DNA of 64,000 bases, taken from the NCBI GenBank assembly GCA_037043235.1, contig JAWRVZ010000043.1, positions 533,001 to 597,000 of the forward strand, given 5' to 3'. Positions 23,401 to 32,672 of the stretch are shown here, piece after piece. The position numbers and the translations under genes were made by a program. The number at the start of each line of letters is the position of its first letter. The stretch's first letter is position 1. The DNA comes from Rhodeus uyekii. Taxonomy: Eukaryota; Chordata; Actinopteri; Cypriniformes; Acheilognathidae. Below the pieces are notes generated by a model, which saw nothing but the letters and a program-made list of their open reading frames with translations, was not told the DNA's origin and made no database searches.

Positions 23401-26400
23401 GTTTGCAGCATCAGTTTTTAGGATACCTGTCTGAACATTTATTGTCGACGTCTGTACTTTATCATCAATTCATGCAGGATGAGCGATATATAGATGTACA
23501 CTGGTGACAAAGATAATGTAAACATTTACAGACACACAAAATATATTTCGGTTCGTAATCATGCAGCAAATGTCAAATACTGCTCCAAAAAATTAAGCCA
23601 ACGCTTAAATCACATTGGATCTCAATGAAGGAAAATTCAATGTGTTACTTGCTGTTTCTTTGTAATTATTTGTGAAATTGACCAGAATTTGAGAGAAAAT
23701 GGTTTCAAAATAAATAAATAAAAATTTAAATGTGGCACGAATTGAGAATTTTTGAAACTATGTATCCAAAACATTGCAGGGCTGGACAATAAGGCAATAA
23801 GGACTGGCTGATGGCCAGCGTACATCGCTCGGGACAACTGACGCAACCGTCAACCCTTTTTTCTTTTCTCTACCTGAAAATTACTGTTAGTCTTGCCTGG
23901 AAAACATGATATGCAGAGTTTATTTGTTCTATTGCATTTGTGCTATTGAGCGTAATGGGACTATTTGTTCCTATTTTATTACTGACAGCTTACTTTAACG
24001 ATATTTAAAATGTATACGAGTTATATGAGACCTTACTTATTAAGGTCATGGGTTAAAAACAAGACAGACTGTTTATTCATTTCTATTTTGTGGTGAGGCA
24101 AATTAAAAGTTTGAACCACTGAGTGTTGAGCCCTGCATTGCTTTGAGTGTTTTGGAAACATGGATTCTAATAACAGTAACATAATAAGGAAATACAGCAG
24201 GGAAAATAGGGGAAAACGGGCACTATCAAAGAACACGAACACTAATGGAGGATTTCTAATGAGCAAAAGAAGGGGAAAAAGATTCAGTATCTACAGGGAG
24301 TAAAAATGGAGGGCTGTAGTACCTTGACATCGCTTTCGTTTGTGACATTTAGCACTCGTCTGATATCCGCTCCATTTGAATAGAAAGGGGAGGTAGAATG
24401 GGGGGAAGTGGGAAAGAACTAACAAACCAAAAACACAGTTAATGGTCACGTTATTGGCAATGTCATCTCTCTACCACGCTACACAACAACATCAACTCTG
24501 CGTTTCAATAAAAACTATTACCAGACTGTGTTGCACTCTATAATATTCAGCTCAACATACAAGCAATACCAACGTGTTGTTATTCCAACAGCTCACACTT
24601 AAGCACAGTCTCTAATGACAATCACTTGCTTCTCACTTGTCAGGCTGTTATTGTTAAAGGATTTTAATGTTAAAGCATTAAAGCATGCGATGTAACCAGT
24701 CAAGACACAGTGAAAATACTAAATCACTTTGACTGTGGTGACGTAAATTACAATGTTTGCATAAACCAAGATAACCACTAACATAATTGGCCTTTTATCA
24801 GTGCAGTGTTTTATGGAGCTATTGTTTTTGATAATAATACCATTTACAAGCTCAACATATTGCTATATTAATCAGTTATTGCTATGTTAATCATATTTGG
24901 TCATATTCCAATTGTGAATCCATTGTGTGAACGTTAGCACAACTACCTAAACGGATTGAGAGAAACAGAGTCTACATTTGTAGTTCATTGTGCTTGTATG
25001 ATGCAAAAAAGAATGAACAAGTTGATTGAATCAAAGTAATGAATTGCTAAGTTTGCAGTGTAATAAACGGTGTATCTCCAGTAAATGTCAGAAATATTGC
25101 TGATATTATACAGTTCCTGTGCACAGCTAAATTCCTGCTTTGGACCATTTCAACATTTTTATAAAATAAAGGCTTAGCTAGAATACAGACCTTCATCAGA
25201 AAATGATGTGCATGTGAATATTACGTAAAACATTGACTACTTCTAAGTGATACAGTAAAGCACATGCTATGGTACAGAGAGCAATCACTCCTCCGTGAGG
25301 CTGTTATATTTTGTTCTTCACTCCTTTTATTTCTAACAGAAAAACCAAAGCAGAGATTTTCATACATTTTCAATAAACTCAAGCCCTCATTCCTCTCATC
25401 AGATGTGAAGGTCAATAGTTTTAAAAGGAGATTACACTATAATGTCTCAAACACAAGAAGTGTGGCACTTAATAATTTTGTGTGTGTGCATAATTCTTTG
25501 AATGTTACATCATATTCTCGTATGTCATGAGTCAATTATAAGTAAGCCACTGGCAGTCTGATTCTTTGAAGACTGCAAACACTTTGATTCTGCATTCGAA
25601 ATGTGTGTCGTGTGATCAAAAGTGTGACACACGGCATGCAACTGCTGTTTGGACTAAAAATAAAAGAAGCTACAGCTGAATGATGTGATTTAGACTGAGA
25701 ACAGCAGAGTTGCCAGTACAGAACCCTGTGGGACTAAAACCAGTTTTACAGCATATTCAATAAAATCTGCTATCCTGATGGGACAAAACTGTAAAAGTGC
25801 AGGACAGACTGATTGGAGCGGATAAGGAAAGTTATTCTGGTTCTTTACTTGTGATTAAAAGTTAGATTCCAGTGGGAGAAGGCATTTATGAGACTCAATC
25901 TTTAAATACACAGTGGACGTAATTGTGCACAACCTACATTCAGCAGACTTCTTTCTGAAGAGAAATTACAAATGTAGTGTAGCTTAACAGAAAGGAGGAC
26001 AAATAGTGAATCTACTTAAACCCTGTTGTAACATCTCAATGTGAATAGTCATAATGACTCAGTGGCGCATTTACATATTTGTTGTTTTTGCAAAAGCATA
26101 ATGAGGACACGGAGTATCAGAATCCTCTCTTCAGCTGTCATGACACAGCATTCTGTCTCTGCCAGGCTACAGTATTTGTGCAAATCCTCCCTTATCCTCA
26201 AGTTGACTTGTCTCATCGCAAATCTCTAAAGACCCAGTGGTTTTTGAACTCCATTCCAGCCTAATTTCCTGTCTACACTTCATTATCCTAGTAACCCTAT
26301 TTTATTATTATTTAGTTTCCATCATGGCTGCCATTCACATTTCAAAGGTAAATGACAATAAATGTAATGTAAAAACAAAACAAATCTTGCATACATAACC

Positions 26401-29400
26401 ATAGACATCATTACAGACCATTCTAACATTCGGATAAATTGATTCAGCATTTTATGCCATCACAATGTGCATTTGATGCGACGGTCAGAAGCTATTTAAA
26501 TGCATTATGAACACAATTCCTAGCAGGCAAAGCCCATATGATATTTGAAATTTATTTTATTTTATTTTACATGAACAATGACATTGAAGTGGCTGAAGCC
26601 GCTGTGAAATGTGAAAAGTGTTATCTATCTAGTTTTATGCGTTCCAGTGTTGTTTTGCGTGTGTGATTTGTGTTTGCTGGACTGACACAAGTCTGTTATT
26701 TTATGGGCTGGAATGGAGCAGATTTTTCCAGCCTGATCTAATTTTCTGAGATGGAAACACACAGAGTGGGATCGGGCACTGGCTTTGGCACCAGTATCAA
26801 GTTTTCTCCACCAGTATAAGTGGAAAAGGGGCTTGTGTTTCTATGGATAGAATTGAAAACTGAAAAAGTACTAAATGCCTTTTCATGACTTGTTAGAAAT
26901 TGTCCCGAACAAAATCTTTTGCTGATGGATTCTTCTCTTGTTACCCAAAACGTCTAAACTAACAAACAGCCTCACATACAGGAGGAATGCTCTCCCTTTA
27001 CAATGAACCTCAACTGACCAGTTTCCAACCAAATGATGTGCTAGCAGTGAATTCTCTCACCATCTTTTCTGTCCACAGTCTTGGCCAGCGCGTCGGTCTC
27101 AAAAGCGTCCTGTACCTGTTGTCCTCGGAAACAAGTCAGGTGTTCCTTCTCTATGAGGTCGCTCTCGTCCTCCTCGACAGGCGTCCATGTGCCGTCAATG
27201 AACCACTGGCCTCTCATGACAGGAATGCAATCCTGCTCTACAAGGTGGGAGACACAAAATAAAGATAGAACAGTAAAGGACACAGAAAATATCCTGGGGG
27301 AAACTGCATTTTAAGAATGATTTTTCAAAGTTTTTTCAAACACAGATTATCAGAGCACACTTTACAAGAAAATACATCAAAAAATCATGATGGATTAAAT
27401 CTGTTACTTGCCATTTCTTTGTAAAAAGTAAATCCTAAATCTATTTTTTTTTGTGTTTGTAAAAGACTTTACAAACGTAAACGACTGACTCACCTGTGCG
27501 CTTCACCTTCACCTGAGATGCTAATACACTTAATCATTATGCAGATGATTATGTATGTTATGTACCGAATAGAGGTCCTTATTTTCTGTGAAGGTTTAAG
27601 TTAAAGTAACTAAATTACTTCCTCCATATAAACATATTTTTCTTACAATGTTCATTTGTTAATAAATAGAGTGATTCATCCAGATGGGAAAGTTAACACA
27701 CTTATGATTTATTGTATTTATTCGCATTAATTGTGTACAATCTTGAGAACTCTCACCAAAAAATTGCTTAGAAAAAAAAAAGAGGGAGATCTTACTTCCC
27801 ACCTGATGTGAACAAAACTGCAGGTGTCACCGGAGAATATGAATAATTCAGTGAACAGAGCCGCACTTTTCATGGAATGATGTTCACTAACACTAGAAGA
27901 ACCGAAGGACTCCTCATATCTGTGTTTATTTTATTTCTTCTGTTTCTTTTTATTCATTTAGAGTCATTTAATCATTTCTCTTAGTCATGTAATCATTTAT
28001 TATGCATCATTTAACCATATATTGATTTCATTGTTTTCCTTGAGCTTGTAGTGCATTTAGTTGTTGTTTAAACCAATGATTGTGTTTTCAAGAGATTTAT
28101 TTCACTTCTTGAGTGCAAGTTAAAGGCAGGGGAGGCCATTTGTCCAGACATATTTTTTGTTATGCTGGTTGAAAGTCTCTTAATATATTAGTTAAGTGGC
28201 CTACATTTATTAATTTATGTTTACACACACACACACATATAATATAAATATATATTCTGTAGAAGGCATAGGACCATAAAATGTTAGTCCAATAATTGCA
28301 TTCAGTCCAAATATTAAACATAGCAGCTTTTTGCTTCGATAATAATAATAATAATAATAATAATAATAGTCTGGGCATTGAAGCATCAAACATTATTCAA
28401 TAAACTTCATCATTCTTCCATTCCACAACTTCCTCTGTCAACTTCTCAGGCTGAGGCATGGCAAGTGTTGTTTTCCTATTTGGTATCAGACAAAAATCCA
28501 ATTCTAACCTTATTCATTAAAGAATTTAAAAAACAGTGCTTTAATCAGTAGATACTCAGTAACTAGACACATGAGGAATAAGATTCAGAAGAAAAAAGAA
28601 AAGAAAATTCAACGTGATGGATTTAACTGCACTGACATTGTCGGACAAGAACAAGATTTTGAATTGAAAAGATTTGAACTGAATTAAGCTGAATAACGAC
28701 ACTTTTGTCTTCTGCAGAGCTGCTTTACCACTGAAGTCGGATTTGCTTCCTAATTGAAGGCTTTAACAACTGACAATTATTTTTTCTATGTATTAAAGCT
28801 GCTTTGAAAGCATCTGTATTGCATAAAGGGCTACAGAAATACATGTGAATGAGCAATACTTACGATTCCAGTACACTGGATAGCACTCTTTATTCCTCAC
28901 ATCCACTTCATACAGTCCTCCTCTGACACACACTGCTTCTATAGTGAGCTCCACACTCTCCGAGGTCCCCTCGCTGGGAGCGTGCGTCTCCGCCGATGGT
29001 TCGCCTCCATCGAGCCCGTCGTCTCTGAGAAGCTCCTCTCCATCACGGCTCTCCCGGTTTAAGCCCCTTTCCGGGTTCAGCTGGCAGAATCTGCGATACA
29101 TGACTTCTATCCTGAGAGAGTCGTGTCCCATGAAGGGCTTCCATGTCTTTTTGTCCTCTTTGTAAAACCATCTGACTTCCTCCGCTCCCAGCTCGGTGAC
29201 CACCTCGAATCGGCGTCTGGAGGAGCCGGACCGTCTCCGGATGTCAAGTTTTTTGTGGTAGTCTGAGGCAGGAGTTGTGCAGTAATCCGTATCGCTGGTG
29301 TGGAGGTAGCTGGTGGCGGAAGCTGTGCTTAGGTCCAGATGGCCTCTAATCGGAAGGATGTCCGAGGTGGGACTTGTGAATCTCAGCGTCATTCCGTCCC

Positions 29401-29563
29401 GTGGCGAAGGGTGTCTGTCCTTTTCTGGCCGCAGTGCGTGCATCCCTCTTCTGATGGACTCATCGTAGAGGCTAAAGAAGTCATTGTTCCAGTCTCTATT
29501 GCCAAAAGACAGTTTATTGCCAGGATTGTTAATAAACCGTGTCTTCTTAGTAAGACTGCTCAT
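10170..29563 (-). CDS. ddhd1: ddhd1, phospholipase DDHD1 (PA-preferring phospholipase A1), 13 coding exons
   Basis: Intracellular phospholipase A1 that hydrolyses phosphatidic acid and phosphatidylinositol; family work links it to membrane and mitochondrial lipid metabolism. Exons, 5' to 3' on the minus strand: 29563-28864, 27237-27061, 19405-19277, 18022-17875, 17660-17551, 17270-17164, 16967-16705, 15898-15823, 15739-15590, 15507-15443, 13937-13771, 13075-12902, 10348-10170. All introns are GT/AG, phases agree, and the sum is 2445 nt (814 codons plus stop). Landmarks: WWE-like block EEVRWFYKEDKKTWKPF at about 128-144, VVHGIGQKMD in exon 4, lipase nucleophile SHSLG with Ser near residue 493, and a DDHD domain from VENFFCMGSP (about 571) to the C-terminus including HPTDPV and the terminal SHTAYW block. 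Human DDHD1 is about 900 residues; the difference is mainly a shorter N-terminus and a shorter linker before the last exon. Teleosts often keep two ddhd1 copies; I cannot say which this is. Confidence 0.95.
10421..12690 (+). repeat. Satellite array 1: about 20 copies of a 112-bp unit inside a dispersed element (ddhd1 intron 12)
   Basis: The 112-bp unit starts CTATGTGAATATATAGTAAA and contains GTGTCATTTATTCCTGTGAT and ends AAAACAGCTGTTTT. It repeats from about 10470 to 12650 with few substitutions. The ends are single-copy parts of a dispersed element: ATTTGATCAAAAGTACAG on the left and TCAGCAGCATTACTCCAGTC on the right. Arrays 2 and 3 carry the same unit and ends in reverse complement. Variant bases show a 4-unit (448-bp) higher-order duplication. 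Lies 0.07 kb from exon 13 and 0.2 kb from exon 12. Confidence 0.97.
12902..13075 (-). CDS. ddhd1: ddhd1 coding exon 12
   Basis: Encodes AASIGKGISGILFSRFSR and a Ser-rich linker (PSSSSSLFDAA). Acceptor GTGCAG/GAGC, donor GCAG/GTGTGT; 174 nt, phase 1 on both sides, so it can be skipped alone without a frameshift. The linker is shorter than in human, which may mean a small exon is absent or missed. Confidence 0.88.
13305..13435 (+). mobile_element. Dispersed repeat shared with 30.95 kb
   Basis: The segment from CTCCCTCTGTCAGCATCTC to ATCAATTCCCCACAGAC is nearly identical to 30943-31054, same orientation. It ends inside ddhd1 intron 11. Family not identified; it may be the front of an L2-related copy because L2 reverse-transcriptase sequence follows in this locus. 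Confidence 0.6.
13488..13745 (+). mobile_element. L2-type LINE reverse-transcriptase fragment
   Basis: Translated on the plus strand it has GDTQIY, the tail of the RT catalytic YADDT block, and later VRNLGVILNCELCFRSHIK with KSACYHLK, the conserved VRNLGV / HIK / FFHLK path of fish L2 LINEs. Interrupted by stops. Antisense to ddhd1, in intron 11, abutting exon 11. Confidence 0.75.
13771..13937 (-). CDS. ddhd1: ddhd1 coding exon 11
   Basis: Encodes NTINSTPYDEIRPTYINVSK, a variable linker, and ASRHYGESITNLGKASIL, which aligns with human RRHYGESITNIGKASIL. Acceptor TTGAAG/GTG is less usual but gives the right frame; donor CTGG/GTACAT. 167 nt, phase 2 to phase 1. Confidence 0.9.
13938..15442 (-). 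other. ddhd1 intron 10
   Basis: 1.5 kb. Holds satellite array 2; the rest (14.68-15.44 kb) is AT-rich and I see nothing recognisable in it. Confidence 0.8.
14198..14680 (-). repeat. Satellite array 2: about 4 copies of the 112-bp unit, inverted (ddhd1 intron 10)
   Basis: Same unit as array 1 in reverse complement (ATCACAGGAATAAATGACAC, AGAAAACAGCTGTTTTACAC). The right end is TTTGATCAAATAAATGCAGC, the element terminus. Orientation is opposite to array 1, with exons 11 and 12 between them. Confidence 0.95.
15443..15507 (-). CDS. ddhd1: ddhd1 coding exon 10
   Basis: 65-nt exon encoding AYRLEPLVLKHYSNIAPVQ then IHW. Acceptor TGGCAG/GCCT, donor CACTG/GTGAGT, phase 0 to phase 2. Confidence 0.94.
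15590..15739 (-). CDS. ddhd1: ddhd1 coding exon 9, start of DDHD domain
   Basis: Encodes VENFFCMGSPLAVFLALRG, then PGNTGDQDHIMPKSICRRL and NIFHPTDPV. This is the most conserved part of the DDHD domain, with acidic residues in DQDHIM and HPTDPV that belong to the family signature. Acceptor TTGCAG/GTGG, donor CCCGTG/GTGAGA; 150 nt, phase 0 on both sides. Confidence 0.95.
15823..15898 (-). CDS. ddhd1: ddhd1 coding exon 8
   Basis: 76-nt exon encoding LRELQDQLQGLKASKPAP and ending in LTFK. Acceptor TGACAG/GTTA, donor TTTAAG/GTGATG. The helix plus GLKA segment matches the human linker before the DDHD domain. Confidence 0.9.
15899..16704 (-). other. ddhd1 intron 7
   Basis: About 0.8 kb between the catalytic-serine exon and the linker exon. 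No repeat or alternative exon recognised. Confidence 0.75.
16705..16967 (-). CDS. ddhd1: ddhd1 coding exon 7 with catalytic serine
   Basis: Encodes TQELNRLYSLFCSRNPEFE and KVSIISHSLGCVITFDIMTG. SHSLG is the DDHD1 form of the lipase nucleophile elbow, with Ser near residue 493. The second half (to about residue 544) is charged, Glu-rich and differs more from human. Acceptor CTCCAG/ATC; donor AAAG/GTGCCG is a weak match to consensus but preserves frame into LRELQDQLQGLKA. Confidence 0.93.
16990..17035. repeat. (TA)n / CA microsatellite in ddhd1 intron 6
   Basis: TATATA run of about 35 bases flanked by CACACACATACA blocks. A shorter TATATA run follows at about 17117-17131. Confidence 0.95.
17164..17270 (-). 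CDS. ddhd1: ddhd1 coding exon 6
   Basis: Encodes TVESITPDKVRGLRDLLNSS and AMDIMYYTSPLYRDE. Acceptor ATGTAG/ACAC, donor GACGAG/GTGACT; 107 nt, ends in phase 0. Confidence 0.94.
17442..17472. repeat. (TG)n microsatellite in ddhd1 intron 5
   Basis: TGTGTG run of about 30 bases close to exon 5. Confidence 0.95.
17551..17660 (-). CDS. ddhd1: ddhd1 coding exon 5
   Basis: Encodes LREAVRKMEEKHFSEQAEE and HVEFLPVEWRSKLALDG. Acceptor GTTCAG/GCTG after a CA microsatellite that serves as the pyrimidine-side tract on the minus strand (TG-rich), donor GGCG/GTACGT; 110 nt, phase 2 to phase 1. Confidence 0.94.
17875..18022 (-). CDS. ddhd1: ddhd1 coding exon 4
   Basis: Encodes SSSGTRLHRGYVEEASLDD and the conserved TTHIVFVVHGIGQKMD, the glycine-rich loop expected near the lipase oxyanion hole. 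Acceptor CCTCAG/CC, donor GGCAT/GTGAGT; 148 nt, phase 1 to phase 2. Confidence 0.95.
18105..18880 (-). mobile_element. Dispersed non-autonomous repeat, copy 2 (ddhd1 intron 3)
   Basis: About 18350-18870 resembles the reverse complement of 2480-2900 (TTTTGCCATAAGACTTAA, CACAGTTGGTTTGGTCTTAA). The left part begins TAGGGCTGGGAATCG, an end type frequent in fish MITEs. No coding capacity. Confidence 0.45.
19277..19405 (-). CDS. ddhd1: ddhd1 coding exon 3
   Basis: Encodes LSRSHVDWYSDDEVYLYSD followed by ATTSKIARTVTQKLGFSK, near-identical to vertebrate DDHD1. Acceptor GTTCAG/CC, donor AAAG/GTGAGT; 129 nt. Separated from exon 2 by a 7.87 kb intron, the largest in the gene. Confidence 0.95.
19406..27060 (-). 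other. ddhd1 intron 2 (largest intron)
   Basis: 7.65 kb. A short LINE/SINE tail (AAGTCAAGTCACCTTTATTT) lies at about 19543-19572. About 22.2-22.6 kb has a GATTCGATATTAAAATG-type segment that looks repeat-derived. The rest is AT-rich; no exon, tRNA or intact element recognised. Short open frames look random. Confidence 0.7.
19543..19590 (-). mobile_element. L2 3' tail fragment
   Basis: AAGTCAAGTCACCTTTATTT followed by ATATAGCC matches the terminus of the L2 copy at 43.31-43.36 kb in the same orientation. Confidence 0.5.
27061..27237 (-). CDS. ddhd1: ddhd1 coding exon 2
   Basis: Encodes IPVMRGQWFIDGTW, then the acidic EEDESDLIEKEHLTCFRGQQ block, highly similar to human DDHD1. Acceptor TTGTAG/AG, donor GATG/GTGAGA; 177 nt, phase 1 to phase 1. 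Confidence 0.95.
28338..28369. repeat. (AAT)n microsatellite in ddhd1 intron 1
   Basis: About ten tandem ATA/TAA triplets. Confidence 0.9.
28675..28845 (+). mobile_element. LINE/SINE-type tail in ddhd1 intron 1
   Basis: AAGCTGAATAACGACAC, GAGCTGCTTTACC, AAAGCTGCTTTGAAAGCATC and GGGCTACAGAAAT form the tail found again at about 41.55-41.68 kb. It abuts the exon 1 donor. Confidence 0.5.
28864..29563 (-). CDS. ddhd1: ddhd1 coding exon 1 (residues 1-233)
   Basis: Start ATG at 29563-29561. An in-frame TGA lies about 40 nt upstream, so no longer N-terminus is possible without another exon. The first 115 residues are poorly conserved and Ser/Arg-rich. From RRRFEVVTELGAEEVRWFYK the sequence follows vertebrate DDHD1, ending CVRGGLYEVDV...YPVYWN. 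Donor is AATC/GTAAGT (phase 1). Confidence 0.95.
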
Positions 29564-29734
29564 AACTCCTTGCTTGTGGAGCGGCGCCAGCGGCTGTGCC
29601 AGTCAGAGCTGACCTCTGTGATGTCATTTAACAAGGGTCATGGCCTCATATCAAAACCAGACAGTCAACCTGCCACTACTCACTAAATAACAGCTAAACC
29701 ACACAGTCATGTCACTCAACGCTCTTCCAGTAAC

Positions 29735-29945
29735 ATTAACAGAACGTTCGTTCAACGCTATCTTCGATGTTCTTAGAACGTCAGCACATTGTTTATACAT
29801 CACACATAGAACGTTCAAAGAACATTCAAAATAAACACTCGCATCAGATAGAACGTTCGCATAAACAAGAGAAACCGCTTTCAAATCATTTAAAGATCTT
29901 AACGTTCTAAAATGACGTAGTCAGAACTTAATAGGAACGTCAGCA
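29735..29945. repeat. Cluster of AGAACGTTC-like palindromic motifs
   Basis: AGAACGTTC or close variants occur at about 29740, 29773 (AGAACGTCA), 29808, 29819 (AGAACATTC), 29851, 29901 and 29935. They lie in the proposed 5' UTR intron of ddhd1. Similar motif-rich segments occur in fish repeats, so a mobile origin is possible. Confidence 0.5.
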
Positions 29946-29999
29946 CAACGCTCTTGGAATATATTTGTGTTAGCTGGAATAAAGGCTTACCTGGCGATG

Positions 30000-30007
30000 T
30001 GACGTCA
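30000..30007. promoter_or_regulatory. Perfect CRE palindrome TGACGTCA
   Basis: Exact 8-bp CREB/ATF consensus, nine bases from the candidate 5' UTR donor of ddhd1. Function inferred from motif only. Confidence 0.4.
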
Positions 30008-30942
30008 TGCCGCGATATAAAGTACACTTACCCCTTTTAAACGCACATTAAACGCGTCTATGTCACGCTATTCTGCTGTTTTACAGCGACGCGGTGAAGA
30101 AGCAGAACCGGTCTGACACACCGCACTGATTCCTGCACTACCGGATTTTGCTCGTGCAAACCTGCCGTCAGCCAGAGCGCGTCACTTCACAGAATCACGC
30201 TCTTCCGCTCTGTTTATCCAGCAGCGCGTCCGTGTCACAAATAGAAACATAAGTCTGTGCACTATTGCAGTCAGCCCGACGGCGGCAGGGACGCGCTCTG
30301 ACCCGCTGGATCCCTGACAAGTGCAGCACGGACGGGCTTACGTCACTGCCCACGTACTGCGCGAGGGGCCACGTATGAGCCGTTACTGGGCAACCAGGGA
30401 GGCTGCTCACCTTCCAGAGCGCGCACGTACTCGTGAACGCGCTTGAGGCTGGACGTGTTATATGTGGATTGTTTTGAATGAAAACTAATCTGGTTAAATG
30501 TAATGTAACTCAATATGTTATAACAGGTATATTTCGTTTAAAAAAAATATCTGAACTGTATTTTTTAACAGACCTAGACTACACGTTGGCTGTGATGCAC
30601 AGTAATGATCTCAAATTATGAAATATTGTATCAAACCCATAAATGACTACAGATCATGAAGGAAATCTGGAAATGTATAAAGGAAAATTGGAATAGTTCA
30701 GACTTACTAGATAGTGAATTCATTTATTATTTGCTCAAATTTATGTTGCATCCACACCATCTTTACTGAGATAATTACTAAAATGTCCTCAAGATGGCGC
30801 TGTTGTTTTGCTACTGATCAGTCATCAGCTGAAGGCTGTTCATTTTTGTCTCTAATTTTTCTCTTTTTTATTGAATATATTGTGGTATTTATAAGAAATT
30901 ATTTCTTGAATTGGCTCATAATGTCTTGAATGAGAGCATCTT

Positions 30943-31054
30943 CCACTCTCTCTGTCAGCATCTCTTCTCTGATGAGGAGGGCGGGGCAATAACCTGTCAC
31001 TCACATGAGATCCACCAATAGCAAACCACAACCATCCAATCAATTCCCCACAGA
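30943..31054 (+). mobile_element. Dispersed repeat shared with 13.3 kb
   Basis: Near-identical to 13305-13435, including GATGAGGAGGGCGGGGCAAT and ATCAATTCCCCACAGAC. Sequence beyond the CACAGAC point differs in the two copies. Confidence 0.6.
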
Positions 31055-32607
31055 CAACGGTTTTTATGATAAGCCTTTAAGGCATAACATAAGTGATTGT
31101 AAACCAGCTTTACCTGCTTTGGTGCAAATAAAAGTGACAACATGTGCACTGGAGAGGAAACAGCAAGACAATCCCACCAAAAAAGAGAATGATTTACAGG
31201 TGGTGGCCATAGACAGTTGTTCTCTCCTTATTCTTCCTGACTGATTTGTCTTCAGTTTAGTGTTTTGTTAGAGTCCTTATCTCTGTCTGTAGCATCAGGC
31301 AGTGCTTTCAACCCAATCGGGCAGTTCTGCTCCTCCTCCTCCATCATTCAACACAGTGTCTGTCCCTCTTCAGGGAATTAAGGTTACAGCCGTAACCGAG
31401 GCGTTTTGCTGTTTCACAGAACAAAAATATGCTGTTGTTGTAATATTACCTACAGTCACAGGATAGTTTGGAGTGTCACTGTTTATCTGGAGCTGCTGGC
31501 GACTAATAACAAACTTTTGCTTGTTTATAATCGTGCATACTGTATATTTATACTGTGTTCCTAGTTATTCTTTCATCATCTATGCATTATGTTTTGCAAA
31601 GCATTGTTTTGTTTCGCTTCAATATGCTAAAAACATATCCACTCTTGCATTGCATGTTCGTACAATTAGGGGCGGAGCAATGATGGCAGGAGTGTGTTTC
31701 TTTGGGTTGATTTCAAATACTAACAGTGTTTCTCAGAAAGCACTTCCTGGAAGGTAAATTAATGATTTATTTTGACTAGGTCGGTTTGAACCTGCTGTCA
31801 AATGGGAATGTCAAGAGGCCTCAACCAAGTCCCTGTAAACCAGCAGTCGTTGTCCTTCTAGCCATGTTCCCAGGGTAGCTAAAGTTACGCCTGTGTGTTG
31901 CTCCTTGTATATTGCTTTGCTGGGATTTGTGTTCAGTCTGATCTCATGATTTCCATGCCGAGAACAAAATGGATGTGTCTGCTGATACTGTTTACATGGT
32001 CTGTGAGACTGACTTTTGTTCAACTGTCCAGCTAATGCTCTACAAGTGTACAGCTGCTATCAGACTGCCTGCGATGTTTATACACATACACCATTATTAC
32101 AACAACAGAAACGGGCCAGCTTCTGCTGATATATGAGTAGAATAAAGCTAAACACATTGCTTTTGTTTACTTGAATCCCCAAAAGCTGCATTAGGTTACA
32201 CTAATTGATTTACGATAAATGTCTGGTGTTTTAGGGCACATCTGGTATGAGTCTGTAAACGGAGGAAGGGAGAGTTTGTGAATATGCAGAAATCACGTTG
32301 AATCTTCCTGTTTATGACATGTGCGTGTTTGAGCATGTCATGAGCATTTAAAAAAGAAAGTAATATACAAAATAAAATTGTGTGTTTATGTAAGTAGTGC
32401 CATATTATTTGTGTAATGTTGCATGTGTGCCGGACATCGGAACTGATGCTCGCCACATTCCAGGCTTGCAGGTGGTCTGTCCGCGCTTGGGGTCTAAGCG
32501 GGGATTTAATATTTCACAGGAACGCAGCATGCTCTGGACAGCATCATTGAGTCCACATGGAAAGCAGAACGTTCTGCTGTGAACAGTTGGCTTGAAGCCA
32601 CTGCCCG

Positions 32608-32632
32608 CCCCCCCCCCCCCCCCCCCACCCCC

Positions 32633-32672
<40 letters not shown>
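32608..32672. repeat. Poly(C)/poly(G) tract
   Basis: About 65 bases of almost pure C, interrupted by two A residues, flanked on both sides by CACTGCCCGCC, i.e. a short direct duplication around the tract. Long G-runs on the minus strand could form G-quadruplexes; the length may also be an assembly estimate. Confidence 0.9.

Larger units (their letters stand above)
29564..30450 (-). promoter_or_regulatory. ddhd1: ddhd1 5' region with candidate 5' UTR intron and CpG-rich promoter
   Basis: About 29.99-30.45 kb is GC- and CpG-rich compared with its surroundings, as expected of a housekeeping promoter. A strong minus-strand donor CGCCAG/GTAAGC has its last exon base at 29991. A possible acceptor is CATCACAG/AGG with the exon resuming at 29615, giving a 5' UTR intron of about 0.37 kb. 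A perfect CRE lies at 30000-30007, inside the candidate first exon. The transcription start is not determined; the splice model is inference. Confidence 0.5.
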
